From DASWTL01 sp966250385 (GTDB lineage Bacteria; Bacteroidota; Bacteroidia; Sphingobacteriales; Sphingobacteriaceae): a DNA stretch of 64,000 nucleotides. Below the pieces are notes generated by a model. The model searched no databases and was not told where the DNA came from. It worked only from the letters and a program-made list of their open reading frames with translations. The stretch lies in contig CBINHC010000003.1 of the NCBI GenBank assembly GCA_966250385.1, positions 1 through 64,000 of the forward strand, in the 5' to 3' direction. Below are positions 42,885 through 55,526 of this stretch, piece after piece. A program made the position numbers and the translations under genes. How positions within the stretch are numbered: position 1 is the stretch's first letter; the number at the start of each line of letters is the position of its first letter.

Positions 42885-43247
42885 TGCAGACGGATACATT
42901 CTTTTGACCATCTGCGCACTTTCGTAGGCAACTTTATAATTGTGTTCGAGGGCAAGCGTCCGGTGATTGATCAGGTCGACGATCGTCCCGATAAAACACA
43001 GCCCGGCGGTCAGCAGGTACAGCAGCCCCATACCGATCTGGCCGATCACGAACCGCTGAACCCCGGCGATCACGACGAATCCCAGTAACGTGAACAGCAG
43101 GATATCCTGCGGGCTCTTCCGCTTTCCCTTGTACAGCATGATGAAGGCATGGAGCTGCTGTTCGGACATGCCGGTCACAACCTGCCCGAGGTACTGGTAC
43201 TCATCTTCGGTCAGCCCCTGAAGGCTTAAAAACTGCTCTCTGTACAT
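42882..43247 (-). CDS. TM2 domain-containing protein
   Basis: This 121-aa protein has a cytoplasmic N-terminal part (about 1-45) and a TM2 module: two membrane helices (about 50-68 and 72-92) joined by the short turn RFVIGQIGMGLLYLLTAG, with CFIGTIVDLI at the end. TM2 proteins are small and of unknown biochemical role. It follows the DUF2752 gene closely on the same strand. Confidence 0.87.
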   Translation of the reverse strand: MYREQFLSLQGLTEDEYQYLGQVVTGMSEQQLHAFIMLYKGKRKSPQDILLFTLLGFVVIAGVQRFVIGQIGMGLLYLLTAGLCFIGTIVDLINHRTLALEHNYKVAYESAQMVKRMYPSA

Positions 43248-43258
43248 GTTGATTCACT

Positions 43259-43539
43259 TTAAGATACGCTTAAAGTTAACCGAAAATTTCTGAATAACTG
43301 AATGATCCGGTAAACCAGGACCAGGAAGGCCGGTACTCCCAGCCAGTGCATCGAAACGGATGCCCGCAACTCCCCGTGCATCAGCAGGTAAAGGGACCGG
43401 CCAAGGCCGCACCCGGGACACGGAATGTTCAGCCGGGAAAACGGACAGAGGGAAAAGTGCGGATCCTGCGGATTCCCGTGAAGTAAAGGATCAGAAGGGC
43501 TGCACACCAGCAGATTACTTCAAAGGGGAATCGGGACAT
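43259..43539 (-). pseudogene. DUF2752 protein, apparently frameshifted
   Basis: The 3' frame (from a GTG at 43507) encodes the DUF2752 signature FSLCPFSRLNIPCPGCGLGRSL and a C-terminal membrane helix. The 5' part of the gene is in another frame: an ATG at 43539 directly abuts the TAA of the upstream DUF4199 gene and encodes MSRFPFEVICWCAALLILYF, the N-terminal membrane helix expected for the family. A missing base between about 43471 and 43485 would join the two. Either the gene is inactivated, or the base was lost in sequencing or assembly, or a shortened GTG-started protein is made. Confidence 0.7.
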
Positions 43540-43956
43540 TTACAGGTTTCGTTGCTTATTCATCAAAATTAACGGAATTGCCAGAACATAGATAATCCCG
43601 ACCAGGCCGGCCGCGCCGATCCGGCCCCACATATCCATGTTCTTGTCGAGGTTGGTGATCTGCGCAACATAGATCACGGCAAAGAAAGCGGCGATCAGGC
43701 CGCCGATCAGGACGATCTTGATCGCCTCGAACAGGCCTTCAAAGAATTCCATCCGGCCGCCGTTGTAGTTATCCCGAAAACTCTTCACTCCAAAAAATAC
43801 GCCCAGCAACGGGATAAAAGCGGATAATCCTTCATACCACGCGATGTGGTCGCTTACCGGATAATGTGCTTCATACGCACCGGTAAGGTGCAGGATCAGA
43901 ATGTAAAGTCCACTGGCAAATCCAATTATCAGGCCGTATTTAAGCGAGTTTTTCAT
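43540..43956 (-). CDS. DUF4199 family membrane protein
   Basis: This 138-aa protein has four predicted membrane helices (about 5-27, 38-58, 75-98 and 108-130) and the DUF4199 features (SLKYGLIIGFASGLYILIL, then SFRDNYNGGRMEFFEGLFEA). The ATG at 43956 begins the first helix; the longer frame upstream is not membrane-like. Function is unknown. The gene directly abuts the DUF2752 start. Confidence 0.85.
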   Translation of the reverse strand: MKNSLKYGLIIGFASGLYILILHLTGAYEAHYPVSDHIAWYEGLSAFIPLLGVFFGVKSFRDNYNGGRMEFFEGLFEAIKIVLIGGLIAAFFAVIYVAQITNLDKNMDMWGRIGAAGLVGIIYVLAIPLILMNKQRNL

Positions 43957-44100
43957 ATCAGAGAATAAGGTGTTAGTTATAGCGCTCTCATTTTTCAGAT
44001 AACCTGTTAACAATTGTCTTTTATAACTGTTTCTTCTCTTCCCGGATTCGCCGGCAAAACGGTGCGGGGCACAGGATAAAACTTTTACCATACACTCTTG

Positions 44101-44108
44101 TATATTTG
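44101..44108 (+). promoter_or_regulatory. TAnnTTTG promoter element for mfd
   Basis: TATATTTG is a perfect match, 20 nt before the GTG start at 44129. Confidence 0.55.
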
Positions 44109-44128
44109 CAGTCAAGCTAAGGAAACCG

Positions 44129-47478
<3,350 letters not shown>

Positions 47479-47482
<4 letters not shown>

Positions 47483-48561
47483 AGCTTGAACTGGACCGGA
47501 ACGGTATAGGAGGTTCGAACCGGCTTTCCGCCGACCGTACCGGGTTTCCAGGAAGAGGCACTCCGGACGACGCGCATTGCCTCTTCATCGCAGCCGCTGC
47601 CTAATCCCCGCACCACATAGAGTCCGCTCAGCGACCCGTTCTTCTCAACGATGAAGCTCACATACACGGTCCCCTCAACCCGGTTCTTTTTAGCAAGCGC
47701 CGGATAATGCACGTTATGGCGCAGGTACCTGGTCAGACGGCGGCTGCCGCCCCTGAACATAGGCTCCTTCTCCACGTTGGAAACGTCGTATACCTTATTA
47801 TCGTTCTTCGCTTCCGTGCGGCCCTGACCGGAAGCCGGCAGCGCGCCGTTCTCCTCCGTCTCATCCTCAATGATCACGGGATCACCGAGCGGCAGCTCAT
47901 CCAGGCTGTCAGGCACGCTGATCTCAAAGGACTTGAAGTTCTTTACCTGCAGTTCCCGCAGGGAGATGATCTTGCCGTCCTCGTTGATGATCATCTCATT
48001 CCTGATATCCGCTGACTCCTGGGCGTTCTTAGACATCTTGAAATAGTTGACATGCGTCCAGTAGGTAACGACCAGCTCGTCGTCTTTCCGCTCAAATTCA
48101 AGAGTCGATACGATCCAGTTCACGTCCAGGTTACGCATCTCCTGCGTCCGCACCCGGTGAACCTCCTTCAGCCGCTGATAGGTCAGGTTATGGTAATTGT
48201 AGTAGGTGTCCGTAATGGGAGCGAAGTAGCTCGGCGGATCGAAATACCCGCGCCGCTGATCGTAATGGAAAGCTTCCACGAACTTGATCAGGGACTTCCG
48301 GACCTGTTCGTCATCCATTTCGGAACTCTGGTTCAGGTCGGTCTTCTCTTCCTTCACCGCGGTCACCTCCGTATCGGGCTTCTTGCTGAACAGCGTGCTG
48401 ACGTCATCCACGAAAAAGGTCAGGTACGCCATGGTCAGAACCACCGCGGTGGAAATGATCCCGATATAGATCAACGATTTGTCTTTTTTAAGCATGTACT
48501 GGTAAATACTGCCCGTATCGTTCAATTCATTTTTGTCCATATTCTCAGGCACCTTTAACAT
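47479..48561 (-). CDS. TonB-family C-terminal domain protein
   Basis: This 360-aa protein has a single N-terminal membrane anchor (about 31-50), a region of unknown structure (about 75-240), and a C-terminal TonB/TolA domain (about 280-360; VEGTVYVSFIVEKNGSLSGLYVVRGLGSGCDEEAMRVV, with YTVPVQFKL at the end). TonB proteins bridge the proton-motive force to outer-membrane receptors; no ExbBD or receptor gene adjoins it. A second ATG at 48540 is also possible. It converges on mfd with a 4-bp overlap. Confidence 0.85.
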
Positions 48562-48593
48562 GATGTGTAATGAAAAGTTTGGTACAGCAGATC

Positions 48594-49397
48594 CTATAAT
48601 AACCTGAGCAACTGCAAATATACAAAAACTACAGGGGCGGACAGGAGCAGGCCGTCAAACCGGTCGAGCACCCCGCCATGGCCGGGCAGCAGCGAACCGG
48701 AATCCTTGGCTGACAGACTCCGCTTCAGCATGGACTCCGTCAGATCTCCCAGCGTACCGATGGTGACGATGATGACCGACATCCCGATCCACTCCGCCAT
48801 AGACAGATCCTCATAATAGCGGCTGAAGATCACGGCCGCCAGGCCGCTCACCAGCAGCCCGCCAAAAAAGCCTTCCCAGGTCTTCTTCGGCGAATGCCGT
48901 TCGAAGAGCTTATGCTTTCCCCATTGGGAACCGAACAGATACGCACCGGTATCGCTGGACCACAGCATGACAAGAAACGCCAGCGGGAACAGCGAAGTAT
49001 AACCGCCGTCAAAAAAAGCCATGGCATAGAAAAAGCAGAACGGAACGGCGGCATAGAGCACGCCGAACACCGTATAGGCGATGTTATGAAACGGGTTTGG
49101 CAGGTTCCGGTACAGTTCGGAAATATACATCCAGGTAAGGACAGGAACGGCGGCCAGCAGCCAGACCAGGGATCCGCCGTACAGGTAGTGCCAGGCGATC
49201 GCCGTAAATATCACGGCAGTCAGGATATAGCCGGTAAAGCGCTGGGGACGTACGACCGACCGGACCAGCCGGAAAAACTCGTCGGTGGCCAGGATCGCCA
49301 GGAGCAGGAAGAAGACGGTAAACAGGTAACTCCCAAGCAGGATGGATGCAAGCATGACGGCCACGAAGATGATGCCGGTTATTGCTCTCGTTTTCAT
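48594..49397 (-). CDS. cdsA: phosphatidate cytidylyltransferase
   Basis: It makes CDP-diacylglycerol, the branch point to all membrane phospholipids. The 267-aa integral membrane protein has about eight helices and the CDS signature near the C-terminus (KDSGSLLPGHGGVLDRFDGLLLSAP), with Asp residues that bind the metals. It lies 53 bp after DUF2007 in the same orientation as CPBP; the three are likely one operon. psd, later in the pathway, is at 17820. Confidence 0.94.
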   Translation of the reverse strand: MKTRAITGIIFVAVMLASILLGSYLFTVFFLLLAILATDEFFRLVRSVVRPQRFTGYILTAVIFTAIAWHYLYGGSLVWLLAAVPVLTWMYISELYRNLPNPFHNIAYTVFGVLYAAVPFCFFYAMAFFDGGYTSLFPLAFLVMLWSSDTGAYLFGSQWGKHKLFERHSPKKTWEGFFGGLLVSGLAAVIFSRYYEDLSMAEWIGMSVIIVTIGTLGDLTESMLKRSLSAKDSGSLLPGHGGVLDRFDGLLLSAPVVFVYLQLLRLL

Positions 49398-49450
49398 TAA
49401 GTACAGTTAAAAGTATAAAATTGCTTTTTTGCAGGATCCCGGGGATCCCG

Positions 49451-49654
49451 TTAAAGTTCATTCAGGATCACGATCTCGCGCGCTTCAGCCTCATGCCGCT
49501 CGTGGACATACACCTTCACTTCCCCGAACCGGTATGACGAGTCCTGCTGGTTCAGTATAACCGCTTCGATCCCGTGATCGGCAAGGACCTGCCGGACGAT
49601 CTCCGCTTTGTATGGCTGTGCGGTGGTGTAGATTTTATGCCAGTCTGTGTTCAT
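49451..49654 (-). CDS. DUF2007 family small protein
   Basis: The 67-aa protein fits the DUF2007 fold: TTAQPYKAEIVRQVLADHGIEAV followed by VKVYVHERHEAEAREII. Its function is unknown (annotated in the family as putative signal transduction). The ATG at 49654 is chosen because longer versions read through the CPBP gene; with it the overlap with the CPBP end is 20 bp. It lies between CPBP and cdsA. Confidence 0.85.
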   Translation of the reverse strand: MNTDWHKIYTTAQPYKAEIVRQVLADHGIEAVILNQQDSSYRFGEVKVYVHERHEAEAREIVILNEL

Positions 49655-50564
49655 TCCTTTTGAGCTTGTGAGCAGATTGATAAAAAAGGTATAGGAGGCC
49701 GGCAAGGACAACGGTGCTTCCGATATAAAGCGGTACGCTGCCGTCTGACGGGCTGGTCAGTTCATCGATGGATTGTCCTCGCTGCTGGTAAACGAATGCC
49801 GCAACGACGGTTATACCGTTATTCAGGAGGTGCCCCAGTACCGGCACCCAGATGGTGTTGCTCCATACGAGCAGGTATCCGAACAGCGCACCCAGGAGCA
49901 TCCGCGGTATAAACCCGTAGAACTGGACGTGGATCGCACTGAAGATGATCGCTGCGATCCAGATGCCGGCATGATGGCTGCTGAACCAGCGGGTAAAGAT
50001 CCGTTGCAGGCACCCCCGGAAGATCAGCTCTTCCCCCAGTGCCGGCAATGCCGCGATCATGAAAAAATTGAGCGCCAGGTCGCCCCAGGTGTTCATGGTG
50101 AGAAACTGCCTGGTCAGCAGCTCCAGCTCTTTCTCCTTCTGCCGCATCCATTCCTCCACGCCGCTGAGGAAACCCGGAAGCTTCATGGCCTGGTTCACGG
50201 TGACGGTGAGATCCAGCACCGGCATGGCGCTGATCATGATCAGGACAGTCAGACCCAGCAGAACGGCGGGCGTCGGTTTGTTGAGCTTCAGGTATCGTGC
50301 GACATCATGGCTTTCGATCCGTGCCAGGATAAAGGGCGGAACCAGGAACATCCCGGCCGAGGAGAAGATCTGGATCACTTTCAGATGATCCAGCGGGAAA
50401 CCCGCCTCGCCGTTCATAAGCCCCCCGAGATCGGGTAAGCCGAATAACAGTACGCTGACGCCGATCCCCACCATCGTAAAGACCAGAGCTCCGCCGAGGG
50501 CCAGCAGAACCAGGTAAAGTAACGAAAGAAACGGATGCTGATCCGTCTTGAGCCATTCCTGCAT
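49635..50564 (-). CDS. CPBP family intramembrane metalloprotease-like protein
   Basis: This 309-aa membrane protein of the CAAX-protease/bacteriocin-processing (Rce1-like) family has about eight predicted helices. The conserved motif EELIFRG is at about residue 178, and a second helix with a conserved His is in FSAIHVQFYGFIPRMLLG. These carry the catalytic Glu/His residues of the family. The substrate is unknown. It begins the operon CPBP-DUF2007-cdsA. Confidence 0.9.
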   Translation of the reverse strand: MQEWLKTDQHPFLSLLYLVLLALGGALVFTMVGIGVSVLLFGLPDLGGLMNGEAGFPLDHLKVIQIFSSAGMFLVPPFILARIESHDVARYLKLNKPTPAVLLGLTVLIMISAMPVLDLTVTVNQAMKLPGFLSGVEEWMRQKEKELELLTRQFLTMNTWGDLALNFFMIAALPALGEELIFRGCLQRIFTRWFSSHHAGIWIAAIIFSAIHVQFYGFIPRMLLGALFGYLLVWSNTIWVPVLGHLLNNGITVVAAFVYQQRGQSIDELTSPSDGSVPLYIGSTVVLAGLLYLFYQSAHKLKRNEHRLA

Positions 50565-50580
50565 CTGAAGGATTTATTTG

Positions 50581-50588
50581 TAAATTTG
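50581..50588 (+). promoter_or_regulatory. TAnnTTTG promoter element for dusB
   Basis: TAAATTTG is a perfect match, 42 nt upstream of the dusB ATG in the 66-bp divergent gap with the CPBP gene. Confidence 0.55.
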
Positions 50589-50630
50589 CGGATTAAAATT
50601 TCTAAGGTAAAACAGCGTTGAAGATAGGAA

Positions 50631-51623
50631 ATGTCGGTAAAGATAGGAAATATAGATTTAGGAGAGTTCCCGCTGCTGCTGGCACCGATGGAAGATGTGA
50701 GTGATCCGCCTTTCCGATACGTGTGCAAACAGAACGGCGTGGACATGATGTATACCGAATTCATCTCTTCCGAGGGACTGATCAGGGATGCTGCAAAAAG
50801 CCGTCAGAAGCTGGATATTTTTGAGTACGAACGGCCCATCGGGATCCAGATCTTCGGGAGCAATATCGACACCATGCGTGAGGCTACGGAGATCGCCACC
50901 CTGGCGGGACCTGACCTGATCGATATCAATTACGGGTGCCCGGTGAAGAATGTGGCCTGCCGCGGAGCGGGTGCCAGTCTCCTTCAGGACATTGATAAAA
51001 TGGTCGCTATGACGAAGGCGGTGGTGGAGGCCACCCATCTGCCCGTGACGGTGAAAACCCGCCTGGGCTGGGACGACCATACCAAGAACGTGTACGAGGT
51101 GGCCGAACGTTTACAGGACGTCGGCATCCAGGCACTGTCGATACACGGCCGGACCCGCGCCCAGATGTATAAAGGTGTGGCGGACTGGACACTGATCCGC
51201 GAAATCCGGAAAAACCCCCGCATCAGGATCCCGATCTTCGGGAACGGTGATGTGGATTCCGTAGAAAAGGCCGCGAACTGGCGGATGGAATACGAGGTGG
51301 ACGGAATTATGATCGGCCGCGCATCGATCGGCTATCCGTGGATCTTCCGGGAGATCAAACATTTCTTTGAAACCGGGGAACTGCTTGCCGGACCGACGCT
51401 GGAAGAACGGATCGACGTCTGCAAAACACATTTAACGAAGTCCATTGAGTGGAAAGGGGAGAAAACGGGCATCTTCGAAATGCGCCGGCACTACTCCAAT
51501 TACTTCAAGGGAATACCCAATTTCAAGGAGTTTCGGATGAAACTTGTATCACTGGAAAGCCTTCCTGATATTTATGCTGTACTTGAAGAAATTAATCAGG
51601 TCTACCAGGGAGAATTGGCTTGA
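50631..51623 (+). CDS. dusB: tRNA-dihydrouridine synthase (DusB type)
   Basis: This flavoenzyme reduces uridine to dihydrouridine in tRNA. The 330-aa TIM-barrel protein has APMEDVSDPPFR near the N-terminus, the FMN/active-site block INYGCPVKNVACRGAGASLL with its catalytic Cys, and the phosphate-binding HGRTRAQMYKG and GNGDVDSVEKA segments. The RH(Y)SNYFKGIPN near the end supports the DusB group. Confidence 0.93.
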   Translation: MSVKIGNIDLGEFPLLLAPMEDVSDPPFRYVCKQNGVDMMYTEFISSEGLIRDAAKSRQKLDIFEYERPIGIQIFGSNIDTMREATEIATLAGPDLIDINYGCPVKNVACRGAGASLLQDIDKMVAMTKAVVEATHLPVTVKTRLGWDDHTKNVYEVAERLQDVGIQALSIHGRTRAQMYKGVADWTLIREIRKNPRIRIPIFGNGDVDSVEKAANWRMEYEVDGIMIGRASIGYPWIFREIKHFFETGELLAGPTLEERIDVCKTHLTKSIEWKGEKTGIFEMRRHYSNYFKGIPNFKEFRMKLVSLESLPDIYAVLEEINQVYQGELA

Positions 51624-51670
51624 TTTTTGGAAATCCCTAAACACATCTAAACTATTAAAGAATTCGTCCT

Positions 51671-52057
51671 ATGGTAACTAAAATTACTGATGGCGTTAAA
51701 GTTACGGTAGAAACCATCTATCAGCCAGAATACTCCAACCCTATGAACGAACACTACATGTTCGCTTATAAGGTTCATATAGAAAACCTCACCGATTACA
51801 GCGTACAGTTACTCCGCCGTCACTGGCATATCTTCGATTCGAACGGGACAAAAAGGGAGGTCGAAGGTGAGGGAGTCGTGGGCCAGCAGCCGGTCATCGA
51901 ACCCGGTGAAAGCCATGAATACGTATCCGGATGTAATCTCAAAACCGATATGGGCAGTATGCACGGATCCTATCAAATGAAAAGGATCGTTGACGAAGGC
52001 GAATTCAATGTGAATATCCCTGAGTTTTATTTAGTAGCTCCTTACAAGTTGAATTAA
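51671..52057 (+). CDS. apaG: ApaG protein
   Basis: This 128-aa ApaG fold protein is a fibronectin-III-like beta sandwich: MFAYKVHIENLTDYSVQLLRRHWHIFDSNG, then VVGQQPVIEPGESHEYVSG. ApaG has been linked to Co2+ resistance and Mg2+ efflux in enterobacteria, but its biochemical role is not settled. It follows dusB by 47 bp and ends with a strong terminator. Confidence 0.94.
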   Translation: MVTKITDGVKVTVETIYQPEYSNPMNEHYMFAYKVHIENLTDYSVQLLRRHWHIFDSNGTKREVEGEGVVGQQPVIEPGESHEYVSGCNLKTDMGSMHGSYQMKRIVDEGEFNVNIPEFYLVAPYKLN

Positions 52058-52121
52058 TGTTAGAGAATCGTAGGAGAGCCTGAGTCCGGTCCTGTTTCCG
52101 GGCGGCGTCAACGTCCAAAAG

Positions 52122-52159
52122 AAAAGCCCTGCCGGTGTATGATCACGGCAGGGCTTTTT
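52122..52159. terminator. bidirectional terminator apaG / metallopeptidase
   Basis: AAAAGCCCTGCCG (52122-52134), 11-nt loop, CGGCAGGGCTTTT (52146-52158) make a perfect 13-bp stem with a T-run on each strand, between convergent genes. Confidence 0.92.
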
Positions 52160-52189
52160 GATTTATCGATCTGTCGATCTTACCTAATT

Positions 52190-52882
52190 CTAGTCGTTGG
52201 ACCTTCCGCCAAACAGCATCATTGCAAGATAGAGCAGCTGCGCTACAGAACCCAGGGCAGCAACCACGTAGGTCATCGCGGCCCACCAGAGGGCATCCTT
52301 AGCACCTGCGTGTTCAACGCTGGTCTGCATAATACCGCGATTGGTATTGAGCCATGCCAGTGCACGGTTACTGGCGTCAAACTCGACTGGCAGGGTAACC
52401 ACGGAGAACAGGGTCACAACGACCATCGCGCCGAACGCCACCAAAAGCAGCGTATAACCCATGCTGCTGGCCGCCATAAAGATACCCAGCATGAATACCC
52501 ACTGCAGCAGGTTTGAAGCAATGTTTACCACCGGAACCATGGAAGAACGGAACTGGAGCCAGCTGTAGGCTTTCGCATGCTGAACGGCGTGACCGCACTC
52601 ATGTGCAGCGACGGCAGCGGCAGCGATGCTCCGGCCATGATAGACTTCCGGACTCAGGTTGACCGTACGGTTCCCGGGATTATAGTGATCGGACAAACTG
52701 CCTTCCACCGAAATGATCTGCACGTCGTAGATCCCGTTATCATGCAGCATCTTCTCGGCAATATCCCGTCCGGTCATGCCGGAACTAAGCCCCATTTCCG
52801 AATAGTGTTTAAATTTGTTTTTAAAGCGCCATTGAACGATGAAACTGACAACGGCAATGACAATAAAAAGTAGTAAGCCCAT
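52190..52882 (-). CDS. YugP-like neutral zinc metallopeptidase, membrane protein
   Basis: This 230-aa protein has an N-terminal membrane helix, the zinc-binding motif HECGHAVQH (HExxH) at about residue 100, and two or three C-terminal helices. It matches the family of neutral zinc metallopeptidases (YugP-type) of unknown substrate. No other gene is coupled to it. Confidence 0.9.
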   Translation of the reverse strand: MGLLLFIVIAVVSFIVQWRFKNKFKHYSEMGLSSGMTGRDIAEKMLHDNGIYDVQIISVEGSLSDHYNPGNRTVNLSPEVYHGRSIAAAAVAAHECGHAVQHAKAYSWLQFRSSMVPVVNIASNLLQWVFMLGIFMAASSMGYTLLLVAFGAMVVVTLFSVVTLPVEFDASNRALAWLNTNRGIMQTSVEHAGAKDALWWAAMTYVVAALGSVAQLLYLAMMLFGGRSND

Positions 52883-52959
52883 TATTTAAGTAGTTTTTAA
52901 TAGTGTGTTTCAAAAAGTATACCCAATAAATATACTAAGAATAAAGTTACCTTCGGTTT

Positions 52960-54105
52960 ATGGCTGAAAACAGCGGTTTTTCATACTGGGAACAAGCTTC
53001 ATTCCTGACCCATGACATCGCCGTCATCGGGAGCGGGATCGTCGGCCTGAACGCTGCACTCCATATCATACAAACGAATCCTTCCTTAAATATTGTGGTG
53101 CTGGACCGGGGATTTCTCCCCAGTGGCGCAAGCACCAAAAACGCGGGTTTTGCCTGCTTTGGAAGCGTTTCCGAGCTGCTGGACGAACTGGAGACCACTC
53201 CGGAGGACGAACTGCTTGGGGTCATGGAACTCCGGTGGAAGGGTCTGCAGAAGCTGCGGAAGAATCTCGGTGATCAGGCCCTCGACTACCATGAAAACGG
53301 CGGCTTCGAGATCTTTACTACGGAGGACAGGGACCTCGCTGAAAAATGTATTGCCAGGATCCCTTACCTGAACCAGCTTGCCGGATCGGTCATCGGGAAG
53401 CATGACATATATGCAGTTCGGGATGAAAAAATTGCCGGTTTCGGATTCAGGAACATCGGCTCCATGATCGAAAACCGCTACGAGGGCCAGATCGATTCCG
53501 GGAAAATGATGCGGGCCCTGCTGAGAAAGGTCCAGGCGGAAGGCGTGCTGGTCCTGAACCACTGCAGAGTGAACGACATTCAGCAAACGGGAAACGGGGC
53601 GGTCCTCGAAACAGATCACGCCCGGATCAAAGCAAAAAAGGTCATCGTGGCGACAAATGCCTTTGCCACCGAATTTTTTCCGGAACTCGATATGGTACCG
53701 GGACGCGGACAGGTACTGATCACCGAACCGATCCCCGGCCTTGCGGTAAAAGGTACGTTCCACTACGATAAGGGCTACTATTACTTCCGGAATATCCATG
53801 ACCGTATCTTACTGGGAGGGGGCCGTAATCTGGACTTTAAAAAAGAAGAGACCAGTTCCTTTGGGATCACCGATCCGGTTCAGAACCGGCTTGAACAGCT
53901 GCTTCATGAAGTGATCCTTCCGGATCGCCAGCCAAAGATCGAACAGCGCTGGAGCGGGATCATGGCATTTGGAGAAACTCTCACACCGATTATCCGGGAA
54001 GTAAGGGAAAACGTATTCTGTGCCGTACGCTGCAACGGAATGGGCGTTGCCATGGGGACCCAGGTAGGCGAAACCGTGGGGGACATGGTGCTAAAAGCAT
54101 TCTAA
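52960..54105 (+). CDS. FAD-dependent oxidoreductase (DAO family)
   Basis: This 381-aa flavoenzyme is of the D-amino-acid oxidase/glycine oxidase superfamily. The Rossmann FAD motif is IAVIGSGIVGLNAALH (about residue 15), the substrate-domain segment SGASTKNAGFACFGS follows, and the C-terminal FAD contact is RCNGMGVAMGTQVG. The substrate cannot be inferred. The promoter-like TACCTTCG (52948-52955, one mismatch) ends five bases before the ATG. rmuC starts 36 bp downstream. Confidence 0.87.
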   Translation: MAENSGFSYWEQASFLTHDIAVIGSGIVGLNAALHIIQTNPSLNIVVLDRGFLPSGASTKNAGFACFGSVSELLDELETTPEDELLGVMELRWKGLQKLRKNLGDQALDYHENGGFEIFTTEDRDLAEKCIARIPYLNQLAGSVIGKHDIYAVRDEKIAGFGFRNIGSMIENRYEGQIDSGKMMRALLRKVQAEGVLVLNHCRVNDIQQTGNGAVLETDHARIKAKKVIVATNAFATEFFPELDMVPGRGQVLITEPIPGLAVKGTFHYDKGYYYFRNIHDRILLGGGRNLDFKKEETSSFGITDPVQNRLEQLLHEVILPDRQPKIEQRWSGIMAFGETLTPIIREVRENVFCAVRCNGMGVAMGTQVGETVGDMVLKAF

Positions 54106-54140
54106 CCGCTCTCTTTTTAAAAAATAATTGCTGATATTGC

Positions 54141-55526
54141 ATGATAAAAATATTAGCAATGGAAGGAATCATACCTATCATATTCGCCGCAATCCTTGTC
54201 TTTTTTAGTATTGTCCTCTACCTGGTTCTGACAGGTCAGAACGCCATCCGGCAGCAAAGGGAACAGGCCAGAATGGATCTGGCACGGGCGGAAGAAAGAT
54301 CGTCAGGTCTTATCAGTGAAAGGGACCAGCTGAACGAAGAGCTTTCCCGGGAACGATCAGACCACCTGGAGACCATCCGTCTGCTGGAAAGCACCCGGAG
54401 CTTCTACCAGTCCCAGCAGGAAAGGATCCGCGAACAGAAGGAAGAGATTGAAAACCTCCAGAAAAAACTGACGTCCGAGTTCGAGAACATTGCCTCCCGC
54501 CTGCTGGAAGAGAAGTCACTGAAATTTACGGAGCAGAACAAGACGAACCTGGATACGATTCTCTCCCCACTGAAGGAACAGATCAAGGGCTTTGAAAAGA
54601 AGGTTGAAGAGGCGTATGATAAGGAACTGCGTGATAAACTGAGCCTGAGGGATGAACTGAAAAGGCTGAACGAGATGAACGTTCAGCTGAGCCAGGACGC
54701 CACTAACCTTACCAAAGCCCTGAAGGGTGAGACGAAGACCCAGGGTAACTGGGGTGAGCTGATCCTGGAAACCATTCTGGAAAAGTCCGGACTCGCCAAA
54801 AACCGGGAATACTTTATTCAGAGCAGCTACACCGATGAGGACGGGCGGAGGTTCCAGCCCGATGTCATCATCCATCTGCCCGATAATAAACGGATCGTTA
54901 TCGACTCCAAGGTATCCCTGGTGGACTTTGAACGGTACTTCTCCTGCGACCAGGAAGTGGAGAGGGCACAGTGCCTTAAAAACCACATTGCCTCGATCCG
55001 CAAGCATATCAAGGGACTGGGTGAAAAGAATTATCATACCCTGTACGATCTGCAGAGCCTGGATTTCGTGTTAATGTTCATGCCGGTCGAACCCGCATTC
55101 TCCCTGGCGACACAGCATGACAATACGCTGTTCAACGAAGCCTTTGAGAAGAATATCGTGATCGTCAGCCCGTCAACGCTCCTGGCAACCCTCCGAACCA
55201 TCTCCTCCATCTGGAAGTTCGAGTACCAGAATAAAAACGCCCTGAAGATCGCAAAAGAAGGCGAGGCCCTGTATGATAAGTTTCATGACCTGATAAAGGA
55301 TCTGGAAAAGATTCAGGGCGGATTCGAAGGCGTTCAAAGATCTTTCTCCAATGCATTCACCAAACTGGAAGGCAGGGGTGGGATCATCCGCCGGATCGAG
55401 AACCTGCGTGAACTGGGCATCAAGGGACAGAAACGGATCAGTGATAAGTACCTGGATCAGGAGGGGGAGGCATTTCCTTTGGCTGGTAATAATGGCAGTT
55501 CGACTGGTTCAGAGGTTGGGTACTAA
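54141..55526 (+). CDS. rmuC: RmuC family DNA recombination protein
   Basis: This 461-aa protein has an N-terminal membrane helix (about 8-28) and a long coiled coil (about 35-130). The RmuC domain (about 165-410; TKALKGETKTQGNWGELILETILE, PDNKRIVIDSKVSLVDFERY) belongs to the PD-(D/E)XK-like nuclease-related family that limits recombination at inverted repeats. A second ATG at 54159 would remove the first six residues. It is the last ordinary gene before the AT-rich island. Confidence 0.92.
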   Translation: MIKILAMEGIIPIIFAAILVFFSIVLYLVLTGQNAIRQQREQARMDLARAEERSSGLISERDQLNEELSRERSDHLETIRLLESTRSFYQSQQERIREQKEEIENLQKKLTSEFENIASRLLEEKSLKFTEQNKTNLDTILSPLKEQIKGFEKKVEEAYDKELRDKLSLRDELKRLNEMNVQLSQDATNLTKALKGETKTQGNWGELILETILEKSGLAKNREYFIQSSYTDEDGRRFQPDVIIHLPDNKRIVIDSKVSLVDFERYFSCDQEVERAQCLKNHIASIRKHIKGLGEKNYHTLYDLQSLDFVLMFMPVEPAFSLATQHDNTLFNEAFEKNIVIVSPSTLLATLRTISSIWKFEYQNKNALKIAKEGEALYDKFHDLIKDLEKIQGGFEGVQRSFSNAFTKLEGRGGIIRRIENLRELGIKGQKRISDKYLDQEGEAFPLAGNNGSSTGSEVGY

